From Cerioporus squamosus (taxonomy: Eukaryota > Basidiomycota > Agaricomycetes > Polyporales > Polyporaceae), in NCBI GenBank assembly GCA_022592435.1, contig JABYQS010000041.1:62001-126000 (forward strand): a stretch of 64,000 nt of DNA, read 5' to 3'. This document shows positions 55,594 to 64,000 of this stretch, piece after piece (position 1 is the first letter of the stretch; every line of letters begins with the position of its first letter). The position numbers and the translations under genes were made by a program. The notes beneath the pieces were generated by a model. It was not told the origin of the DNA, ran no database searches, and saw only the letters and a program-made list of their open reading frames with translations.

Positions 55594-56526
55594 ATGGACA
55601 CCTCTCCGACCGCGCTCTTTGACTCCTACGAGCAGGACTTCAAGCAGATCGTACAGAGCATCCGCGACAAGCTCGACGGCGACGCCAAGGATGCCCAGGG
55701 CGAGCAGCGCAAGGCTGCCCTCCGTAGAGTCGAGATGGAGCTCGACGAGGCAGACGAGATGGTGCGTTCTCCGTCTCCAGCTGCCCACCGCACACGCATC
55801 CTGCGGAGGCCACCCACGCCTCGTACCCCGCTCTCGCACGCACTCGTGCTACTGCTGACATCCAGCGCAGGTATCCCAGATGGAGATCGAAATCCAAGGC
55901 ATCCCCCAGTCCCTCCGCCCGTCCTACCAGTCCCGCATTAAGGCCGCCAAAGCCGACCTCACCCGCTACAAGAAGCTCTCCAAGGACGTCCACGCCCAGC
56001 TCTCGCGCGCCGAGCTCCTCGCCCGCGCCGGCGCCGGCACCCCCACCAGCGACGAGCCCTACGGCGCGACCAGCGACCGCACGCGCCTCCTCGCCGGCAC
56101 CGCCCTCCTCGAAGACGGCTCGCGGCGGCTCCTCGACAGCCAGCGGATCGCGCTCGAGACCGAGGAGCAGGGCGCCGACATCTTGCGCAGCCTGCGTGGG
56201 CAGCGGGAGCAGATCCAGAACGCCGGGATACGGTGCGTCGCAGCCTCCAGCCGTTTCTGACGTTCGTGCTGACTTCACGGGAAATCATAGCTTCAACGCG
56301 CAGACACGTCTATCGACCGTGCCTCGGGCACACTCAAGAAGATGATCCGGAGGTGAGGCCTTCGCTCGAGTGGCCGGCCGCAGTGCCGTGTTCATGCTGT
56401 TAGCAGATGGATCTGACCTTGGCCGCGGCACGCAGGATGTACCAGCAGCGCGTTGTCACTGCAGCGATCGTCGTGGTGCTCGTCCTCCTCATCCTCATCA
56501 TTCTCTGGGCGAAGCTTTTCCGGTGA
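55594..56526 (+). CDS. VTI1: v-SNARE Vti1
   Basis: Tail-anchored SNARE acting in Golgi, endosome and vacuole fusion. The ATG at 55594 starts MDTSPTALFDSYEQDFKQIV, the N-terminal three-helix domain. After an intron at 55762-55868, VSQMEIEIQGIPQSLRPSYQ is followed by the SNARE motif (TALLEDGSRRLLDSQRIALE, ILRSLRGQREQIQNAG, then TSIDRASGTLKKMIRR). The last short exon begins MYQQRVVTAAIVVVLVLLIL, the C-terminal membrane anchor, and ends WAKLFR with TGA at 56524-56526. Four exons, no break. Confidence 0.94.
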
Positions 56527-56780
56527 GGTCCTCGGCTTCAAAGACTCCTTGGAATTTGTACCCGTGGACTCTGCCTTCAGCGTGGATTTGTAAGTTATGT
56601 ATATACTGCTTGACTGCGGATTTCGCCTACTTGCGCATACCATTCTTTGCTCTGTCGTGCTGTATAGAGCTCGGGACTGTTGTTGATGATACATGTCTCA
56701 TATCGATTCTGCACTGGGTCTAATGGTACAACGGATGCGAGTACAACAACATTCATGATCCCTGCCTTGCGTAACCGACT

Positions 56781-57763
56781 TCATTGACGTTTCGCCCTTG
56801 CTTGCTGCTCGGCCTTGCGCTTGGCCTCGATCTCGGCGGCCTTTGCTGAAGGACAGAACGAGTGGTAAGTGGTTGACTGAGAACAACCATGAAGAGAGCG
56901 TACCTTCGGCCTCAGCCTTCCTCTTTGCCTGAGAAGCCTCACGCTCGGCGCGGATCTTCGCCAGCCGGGCGAGGTCAGCCTTGGCCTCGTCGGTCTTACC
57001 CTGTGCATGCAACTACCCATCCCACTGGGCGTCAGAAGAGCCCGCCGCACCTATCATACCGATGAGACACGCACCTTCCAATACCGCTCCTTGGCATCCT
57101 TCTTCTCCTTCTGCTCGCGCTCCCTGCGAGACAGCTCGCGCGGCGCACCCAGGTCCGAGATGGCCAGCCGCTTGCCCGCGGCGCGGTTCGGGTTCACGAG
57201 GAGCGGGTCGTCGCCGTCCTCCTCGTCGCCGTCAGCTGCTGCGCCCTGCTTCGCCGCCGCCGCGGCCTTCTTCTGCTTCTTCAACTCTGCCCGCTCTGCG
57301 CGGCTGAGCTCGGCCTGCGGGGCTGAACCGGCCGCAGGGGCAGCAGCGTCCTCCTCGGAGCTCTCTTCCTCCTCCTCTTCTACCTCCTCCACCTCCTCGT
57401 CTTCGTCAGAGTCCTCTTCGGTGCGGTCGCGCGCGGCCCTGAGCGGATGGCGAACGTCGGCAGCCAATGAGGACGAGCGGCTTAGTACAGCGCGGTGGCG
57501 AGCGACGGACGGCGGACGCACCATTTATCTTTCGATACGGCTGTGCCGTTTTCGTCGAGGACGAGGTTCTTGCTATGAAGCCGTGTGTGTAAGACACAGA
57601 CGATCCCCGGAGTTGCGCTGAGTGCACACTGCGTCCGAGGGGACATACCTGAAGCTGCAGCGGTCGCGAGCGAGATCAACATGAGATCGGGAGTCGGGGG
57701 TAAAAGCAACAAACGCACTTCCTGCCTCCGCCGCGCTTCTGGTTGAACTTGCCGCGGGCCATT
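56781..57763 (-). CDS. 28 kDa heat- and acid-stable phosphoprotein (PDAP1/PP28 family)
   Basis: Small, highly charged casein-kinase-substrate protein found across eukaryotes; its molecular role is poorly defined. The ATG at 57763 gives MARGKFNQKRGGGR, followed by small exons with SKNLVLDENGTAVSKDKW. A long acidic exon contains a run of Glu with SSEEDAAAP, and then PLLVNPNRAAGKRLAISDLG and ELSRREREQKEKKDAKERYW, the family core. The last two exons are basic coiled coil (KTDEAKADLARLAKIRAERE, IEAKRKAEQQARAKRQ) ending at 56781. Likely disordered or helical, cytosolic/nuclear. Confidence 0.88.
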
Positions 57764-57958
57764 TGAGCGGTGAGTGTGGTTGTGGTGAAGAGTATGTGGT
57801 GGTTGGGAGGAAGCGATGGGGGCGATAAGTAGCGCTACTTGGATCGCATTGCCCGCACTCGGTCTGCAGCCTAGCATCACGTGCCCAGGCGTTCTGCCCC
57901 GCCGTCGCTCGCCACGGCGTCCTCGACCGCTACCTCGACCTCGACGGGCGCACTCACG
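57764..57958. promoter_or_regulatory. Shared divergent promoter PDAP1 / NDUFA6
   Basis: 195 bp between opposing ATGs. Contains one CACGTG E-box palindrome at 57878-57883. Confidence 0.6.
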
Positions 57959-58491
57959 ATGACCACCATCCCCGCCCGCCTCGCCCGCACCGCCCACATC
58001 TCCTCCAGCCCAGAGCAGGCTCGCAGTCGCGTCCTCAAGCTCTACCGCGACTGGTACCGCGGCGTGCGTCCTCTCTCCTTCGCGCGTACATCCAACCTCT
58101 GCTCACCCTCTCCTCGCCCACCCACAGGCCCCGGAGATCGTCTCGCTCTACGCCCTGAACGTCTCCCCAGCCTACGTCCGCCACTGCATCCGCCAACACT
58201 TTGAGCAGAACCGCTTCGTCTCCGACACCCGCGTCATCGACGTCCTCGTCCAGAAGGGCCAGCAGGAGTTCCAGGAGACCATGAACTGCTGGAAGCAGCT
58301 CGACCACATCATGGGCATCCTCCTCCAGCCCAAGGGCCGGCCCCCACGCACCTTCCTCCAGAAGTTCTACGAAGGTGCGTACCTGCTGCTCCGTTATTTC
58401 CTCTGCTCACAACTGACGGCCCAATGCAGGGAGAGACGAGGACGCGGTGCTGCCCGCTGCGACGGGTATCCTGAATCCCAAGACTGTCTAG
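57959..58491 (+). CDS. NADH:ubiquinone oxidoreductase LYR subunit (NDUFA6 / B14)
   Basis: Accessory subunit of mitochondrial complex I, LYR-motif family; it binds acyl carrier protein. The ATG at 57959 starts MTTIPARLARTAHISSSPEQ. The LYR motif is in VLKLYRDWYRG (58030-58062). After an intron (GTGCGT...CCACAG), APEIVSLYALNVSPAYVRHC, RQHFEQNRFVSD and MNCWKQLDHIMGILLQ follow, then a second intron and DEDAVLPAATGILNPKTV with TAG at 58489-58491. Length (about 130 residues) and architecture match the family. Confidence 0.93.
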
Positions 58492-58854
58492 TCCAAGCGT
58501 TATAGAATGCATACCCGCCATGTGCGGGGCTCTTCTTGCTGTCTGCCAACTCCGACTGCCCGTCTCGCTCAACTCTCGCGCTGTGACACTGGTGGCCAAG
58601 GCTCCAGGACGCGTTCACTTGGACATGGCCAATCGTACCTCGTCGTGTACGGTTTCCCTCGTTGGTATCCTGCTTGAAGACGTCGACACGGTATGTGCAC
58701 TCATGAAGCCCATCTTGTCTGGTGAGAGTGTAAGTAGTCCCCGTACGAAACTCTACTGATGGATACAATCGATGCTGGACGAATTCAAACGACACAATCC
58801 CTCGTACAACCTCTTACAAGTACATAACTAATTACACATGCCGATTACCTTCAC
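58492..58854. other. Tail-to-tail spacer
   Basis: 363 bp between NDUFA6 and the NTPase-nuclease gene; both 3' UTRs, no other feature seen. Confidence 0.5.
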
Positions 58855-61800
58855 TCACAACGTCTCCACGTCCGTAGCATGCCCATCAACCGCTTCGCCA
58901 TCCATGCCTGTCTCCTGCAGGAGCGGGTACTGCTGACCGACGTTCCCCGTGCAATCGGCCCACAGCTCGACATGGTCTTCATGCTCCGAAGTGAGCGGCT
59001 GCATTTGCCGCACAGCACGTCGTGCCGCTTCGTCATGCACGGGGATCACGTCGCGCGAATCCCGGATCGTTTCCAAGAGCGTCTTGTAAAATCCCTCCTC
59101 CCCGTTCCCGCGCTGAATGACTGCGAAAGTCTCATGGAACGCACCCGCAAACCAGATGTCGTATGCAGTGACCATGCCCGCGTTGTCCTCCTCCTCCTCC
59201 GCCTCCTTTTCTCGCTTCTCCTGTTGCCGCTGAGAGCGATGCGGTGGGCGCGCTGGCGTGGACACACCCGCCTTGTCAGATGCGAGCGCGAAGACCATGC
59301 GCAACACCGGGCGTGGGTCCTTGACGTCCTTGTCGAATACACCACACCGATACTGGTGCATATTGTCGAAGAGAGTCGGGACGAGCAGGTCGTGTAGTGC
59401 CGAGTGTTCTTCCCCTGGACGAGGATCGCCGACACGTTCTCTACTTTCACCTCGGTGCCAAAGAGGACGGGGATGACGAGATCGATACCGCTGTGGTTGT
59501 CCGCGCAGATGACGGCCGCACCGCGCGAGATGGCGAGTAGGAGATACTCCCGGTTAACAAGCTCGAAGCTCTTCACCCTGATGAAGTGCGTGAAGTACAC
59601 AAAGGCGTCCTGGAAAGCATCCTTCAGGGGAATATCGGCATCCTCTTCCTTGCAGACTTGGCTCGGATAGCTTGCCAGACACATCTCGACGTAAGATTCC
59701 CCAATGAGTGTCTTCAGAAACTGCAACACAGTGACGATGCGCCGCTTCGACGCGCCATCGAACTTGAACTTGTCTCGACCATCGTTGCTGCCACCTGGCG
59801 AGGCACCAGGGGGCGACTCGTCTGAAGCGAGAGGGAGAATTGTGGCACAGTCACGAGCGTCCAGGAGCACCGCGGCACAGACAAACTCTGCCCTGGTGCC
59901 GCCGAGGTCGAGGTTGTCATCCAGAAGATGGTTGCCAAGTATGTGGATCGGCAGCATGGAAGGAGACGACGCAAGGTAGGGTTTACCATCGATCCACCTT
60001 TGTCGGACGGTTGCCAGATATGCTGCCTCTGCGAGTGCGGGCTCAGACTCGCAAGCAGTAAGACGGGAGCAAAACCAGTTCCAGCGAACAGCAAGAGGCG
60101 CATGTGGTTAGACACCAGCTTCCGCTCTTTCGGGTCGCTGATGAAGGTCCGGTTGAAGCCCATTGGGATCCGGACGCCAGTGCATGCCAGCAGTTGTTCC
60201 GCGGTCAGGCTATCGGGCTTGGGGTTCTTGTCGTTCAAAAGCTTGCTGCCAGCGAGATCGAGTACCTGATGCTGGAATTCAGGGTTCCCATCGAACATGG
60301 CGGCAAATTTATCAGAAAATGGTCAGCGATAGTCAGTTGGCACAATAGATACTGTCTACAGTGGGCGACCCAGGTACACCATGTGATATGTGGAGGCGAC
60401 CTCTGCCAAGGTCAAGGTTCTCGTCGTGAAACGCTGGCACAGGATGTCGAGTGTTGGTCGAGTGGTGTGAAGACGATGGGCGGGTACGGACTTGATTCCG
60501 TCCTCATGAGGCAGCTCGAGCTACCGAGAGGTGGCAGTGGGGAGAACTGCTCCTGAATAACCACGGTGGACAAGAATAATGTGAATATCGAGACGTCCTT
60601 GACGATGTGTAGAGCACGCCGAAGCTCCGCGTAGAGTGACCAAGAGTTACCGTTCGGGACGACGAGTTGCTCGGTCAGCGTGTGGGCCTCGTCGAAGGAT
60701 ACGATGACGGCGAGACCCTCTTTGCCCAGGTCCAGACACTTTACCAGGTCATCCGCGGCGGTCCTTACGGTCACCCTACTCCGGAGACCATCTATTCCTT
60801 CGTGTTCAGCATCAAACCCACCAGGAATGGGCCAACTAACCTTTTCCCAAAGCGTACACCACTACTCGACGGCCAGGTCTATTCCCACTGAACTCCCCAG
60901 GAGCAACGATGTTCGACTCGACGAACTGCAAAAGTACGGCCATCAGTTACAACTATAACACAACGCCAACACTCGAGCTGTACTTACCTGCTCAGCTCTC
61001 CCACACACAATCTAATAGAACATACGCCGATACTCGCCATGTTGACCAAACCGCATGCCGTCGTTCATGAGTTCTCGAAACCGGCTTTGAAGAGTGGCCG
61101 CTGCGCAAAGCTCTGTATATGGGCGAACGAGTGCACTGCGCAAAGACACAACTTACATCCGCTCTTGATATCCGGATCCTGCTTGATTTCCTCCAAGTAC
61201 TCTCGCGCAGTGATGAACAGGGCGCATAGAAAAGCTTGCACCCGGTCCTCCCAGTCCTCCACTTCACCTGCGAGCAAATTTGCAAAGTACTGGCAAACGG
61301 AGACGTCCCGCGGCGGATGCACTGGTGCGAGATTGACTGTGAGCAGTGTGGCGTAGATATACTCAACGAACAACGCCATACCATCTGCATGCGGGGGAGC
61401 CAGGTTCATCGAAGGCACAACACCTTCCTCGCCAACTCGTCAACCATCCGTGACTTCCCGGTCCCTGAGGACTGAGTGAACGAAGCACAACGAGCGTAAG
61501 GTGAAACACCGCCGCTTTTCGACATGTAGTTGAGAAGCAGTTGATGCAGCGTGTCGGCGGAACCCGTCTACTGTCTCCGCCACGCTCTGACGGCCGCTCA
61601 TGGGTCGCATATGTATATGAGTGCGCAAAGGGGGCAGCAAGAGGTCAGACGACGAACCAGCTTTGTCAGACTCGTTCACCAAAGGGTCGTAGTAACGGGT
61701 AGCTCGCTCAACGGTCTTCTTGGCCCGAACGTATTCTATCCGGTAATGAGTTAGACATCAGAGTAACGAAGGAGGTACTGGACACTTGCCAGAATTCGCG

Positions 61801-62111
61801 ATGCCCGTGAAGTCGAGCGTTTCGACGAGCTTCCGGAACGACTCAGGGGCGTCTTCAAGGAAGCGTCGGGCGGCCGCAGGAACGACGAACGCACCAGGAA
61901 ACGCTTCGGAGAAGCATTGCAAGATGGTCCACAGGATGATATGCACTTGGCCCGCGTGCCTCAACCAAGAAGTATCGATGCGGTCTGACTCAAGCGCCGC
62001 TTGTACCTCTTCGTCAGTGAACGTACGCCACTCCGACGTGTGGTCCGTCGAAAGGTCGATGCCGGGCTCCAAGCGCAAGCTTCTCGTTGGTGTTTGCGGT
62101 GGGTTGTGCAT
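58855..62111 (-). CDS. P-loop NTPase fused to a PD-(D/E)xK-type nuclease module (Crinkler-effector-like), apparent frameshift
   Basis: Large multi-exon protein of a family expanded in Agaricomycetes. The ATG at 62111 opens MHNPPQTPTRSLRLEPGIDL and a helical domain. Walker A is SSGTGKSRMVDELARK (near 61455) and Walker B is AVIVSFDEAHTLTEQ (near 60690), followed by IFTLFLSTVV and a TYHMVYLGRPL-like helix. Downstream, RGAAVICADNHSGIDLVIPV then VSAILVQGKN (59505-59415) looks like the restriction-endonuclease core, with Asp in GIDLVIP and the Q-x-K signature. After this the frame changes (to SALHDLLVPTLFDNM, CGVFDKD, VLRMVFALASDKAG) with no workable intron, consistent with one missing base at about 59415. 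The architecture parallels Crinkler-type proteins; no secretion signal is visible, so an endogenous conflict or TE-derived role is also possible. Confidence 0.72.
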
Positions 62112-62766
62112 CGTTGTATGCGGTCGTGGTGTTCACAGGTCAGGACGATGTGAGAGGAGCGCTCACTAAGCCTCATGAACCTGCATATGAAGTGAAGCAT
62201 GAATGCATGACGATCAGCCAGTACTAGTAACCGACCTACCGTGTCGTGATGTGCGCCCAGAGACGTTGCCAACAGGTTGTCAGCTCTCTACGCTCACCGG
62301 ATCTCATATGCAAACGTCCGTTTTCAATTAAGATCCACCGCGTCGCGGCTAGAAGATAAGTACCCACAACACAAGTACTATGTATGTGTCGGAACAAAAC
62401 TGGGAATTCAACGGAGTGAAGTGGAGGGAAGATCAAGCGCAGCGCAGTAAGGAAAGCGTAGAGGTGGAGGACATGCATGATGATGTAATAAACAAACGCC
62501 AACGGAACGCGAGACAAGAGGCGGGAGGCGGGAGGCAGGAGTCACGGTGGGTTCTTTACAACGTTAGGGGGAGAGGACGTGGGCGCGTGCCAGGACTAAG
62601 TACTAAGTACTTAGGTTGGCCCCAGCGGGACCCGGAGCGTAAAAGACATGTACACCAGAAGCGTAGCGTAACATATGTATGAAGTGAGACGGGGTGATGC
62701 GATGCTCGAAGTAATACAGGGCAAGAAGAAACCAAGAGAGGAGGAAAACGGATCCGTGCATGCGTT
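62112..62766. other. Spacer upstream of the NTPase gene
   Basis: 655 bp between the start of the NTPase gene and the end of the HECT ligase gene. It contains a 12 bp palindrome, CTAAGTACTTAG, near 62603. The hydrophobic minus-strand frame 62236-62517 has no supporting features and is not called. Confidence 0.45.
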
Positions 62767-64000
62767 CTACTCTTGACCGAATCCGACGGTTTCCCTGTAA
62801 AAGCGAGATCAGTCACCCAAAAACTGAAAGAGCAGCGGACAACACTCACTCTACAGCCCACGTCAGCTTCTGCTCGAGCGTCTCGTAGTCCTTGTACGGC
62901 GGGAGGTCGATGCGGTTGAAGCACGTATGACTCTTCGGCAGCTGGTTCGGGTCGCCCGACTTCTCGATCGTGAACCGCCGCGGGCCGTCCGAGCCCTGCA
63001 GATCCTTGAAGCCGTTCACCGGAATGCGCGACGTGCCCGTCGCGAACTGCAGCAGCCGCGACTTGCGCTCCGGCGGCCAGCTCCGCACGCACTTCCAGAA
63101 CCACTGCACGACCTCGTCGTTGACCTCGTACCCGCGATAGTCCGTGAACTTGATCCAGTCATCGCTGCGGGCAAGTATGAATGAGGGAAACATCGGAAGA
63201 GGAGACGAGAGCGGGCACTTACACGTCGATCTCGGACATACCGCCGATGAGCAATTCGAGCTCGCGTTCGTCGAAGACGTTGATGAGGTCCTGCGGGATG
63301 AGCTCGCTGAAGCCGGACATGAACGCGTCAAACTGCTCCTTGACGCGCCGCGAGATGCGGTACTCGACGATAAGGTTCACGTATTCCTTCTTGTTCTCCT
63401 CCGTAACCGGGATGTCCGCGCCTCCGGGCTTGAGCTCGACGGTCACCATCTCGCCGAAGCGCTCCTCGGTCGTGGTGAACGTCTCGTCAATGACGTCGGT
63501 GATGTCGTTCTCGCTATACATTCTCGTCAGCAGCGTGTTTTTTATTGCGGAAAGAGCGCGTAGGCGGTACGCACAGCATCCAAGTGAGACCGCGGTGCAG
63601 CTCCGCATCGACGCTCTCAAGATCCGCAAGTGTGACCTTCTTGCGAAGGATCATCTTGTAGAACGCGGTGACGAAGTACGCGTCTAGGAACCGACGGTGG
63701 AAGATACCGAGACCCAAGCACCGACCGATAAACTTGAAGTAGTTCAAATGCTCAGGGTTGACGCCGGAAGCGGGGTTTATCTGGAGCGTGTAGTTGTCGT
63801 GTGCAGAGTACTCGAAAAGACAATAGAACGGGTTGAACATCTCGTGCGAGAGCAGGAAGAAGAACTCCCTGCACGGCCGTCAGCATTCGCTACTTAGCTC
63901 CGATACACGCAAACGACATACCTAGAGAGACCTCCGTAGTCGAGACCGTCCTCGCCCTCGAACTTGATCATAAGACGCTTCTTGAGGTCGTTCGGCGTCT
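62767..64000 (-). CDS. RSP5: HECT E3 ubiquitin ligase, Rsp5/NEDD4 type, C-terminal part
   Basis: Only the HECT domain is in the window; the gene continues past the right edge, where C2 and WW domains are expected. Seen in order: [20 protein letters not shown] (right edge), [100 protein letters not shown], and the catalytic cysteine in [16 protein letters not shown] (near 62910). A last small exon gives ETVGFGQE and TAG at 62767-62769. It ubiquitinates membrane transporters and other substrates. All HECT landmarks are intact. The subtype is chosen by near-identity to fungal Rsp5 text and is very likely but unproven without the WW repeats. Confidence 0.93.

Noticed and set aside
62236..62517. 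Hydrophobic minus-strand frame of 93 codons
   Set aside because: No homology, no intron signals, and located in a spacer; hydrophobicity alone is weak support.

Overview
The window is nuclear DNA from a filamentous basidiomycete, most likely an Agaricomycete. The signs are GC-rich genes split by many ~50-60 nt GT-AG introns, families largely confined to mushroom-forming fungi (DUF6533 and DUF6535 membrane proteins, adenylate-forming reductases, a P-loop NTPase/REase family), a Tnp2-type transposon and sushi/Tf1-type LTR retrotransposons. No rRNA, tRNA or CRISPR array was recognised. Intron-exon structures were worked out by eye, so CDS spans are genomic spans including introns.

Region 1 (1-14.1 kb) is a small metabolic locus on the minus strand: two paralogous adenylate-forming reductases (A-T-R architecture; the first runs off the left edge), a decayed fragment of a third copy, then a plus-strand MFS transporter of the Dal5/allantoate-permease type. 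Together they could form a small carboxylate-reduction and transport cluster.

Region 2 (14.1-27.1 kb) is gene-poor accessory DNA: a complete DUF6535 gene, a hairpin MITE, a DUF6533 gene lying between two diverged copies of a ~0.9 kb sequence, and a second DUF6535 gene that has lost its 5' half at the edge of a transposon.

Region 3 (27.1-42.7 kb) is a transposon nest: a Tnp2-type DNA transposon, a divergent pair of unknown genes, a nearly intact 6.6 kb Ty3/gypsy element with 576 bp LTRs (5 differences) and a Tf1-like self-priming signal, and a truncated second gypsy element fused directly to it. The intact element has no target-site duplication and its two flanks are unrelated, so a deletion or recombination has occurred.

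Region 4 (42.7-49.3 kb) holds an unknown gene and a large multi-exon protein with zinc-binding clusters around a DDE-transposase-like core, followed by a palindrome-rich GGTCC cluster. This is the best candidate here for an undescribed mobile or domesticated system.

Region 5 (49.3-58.5 kb) is a compact housekeeping block: mitochondrial uL23, GWT1, prefoldin 6 (YKE2), threonine synthase (THR4), VTI1, PDAP1/PP28 and complex I NDUFA6. Three divergent pairs share short promoters. Region 6 (58.5-64 kb) has a P-loop NTPase fused to a PD-(D/E)xK-type nuclease module, of the kind seen in Crinkler-type effectors, and the HECT end of an Rsp5-like ubiquitin ligase running off the right edge.

Three unrelated genes (Tnp2, mitochondrial uL23, NTPase-REase) each appear to lack exactly one base. 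Residual single-base deletion errors in the assembly should be excluded before calling any of them pseudogenes.
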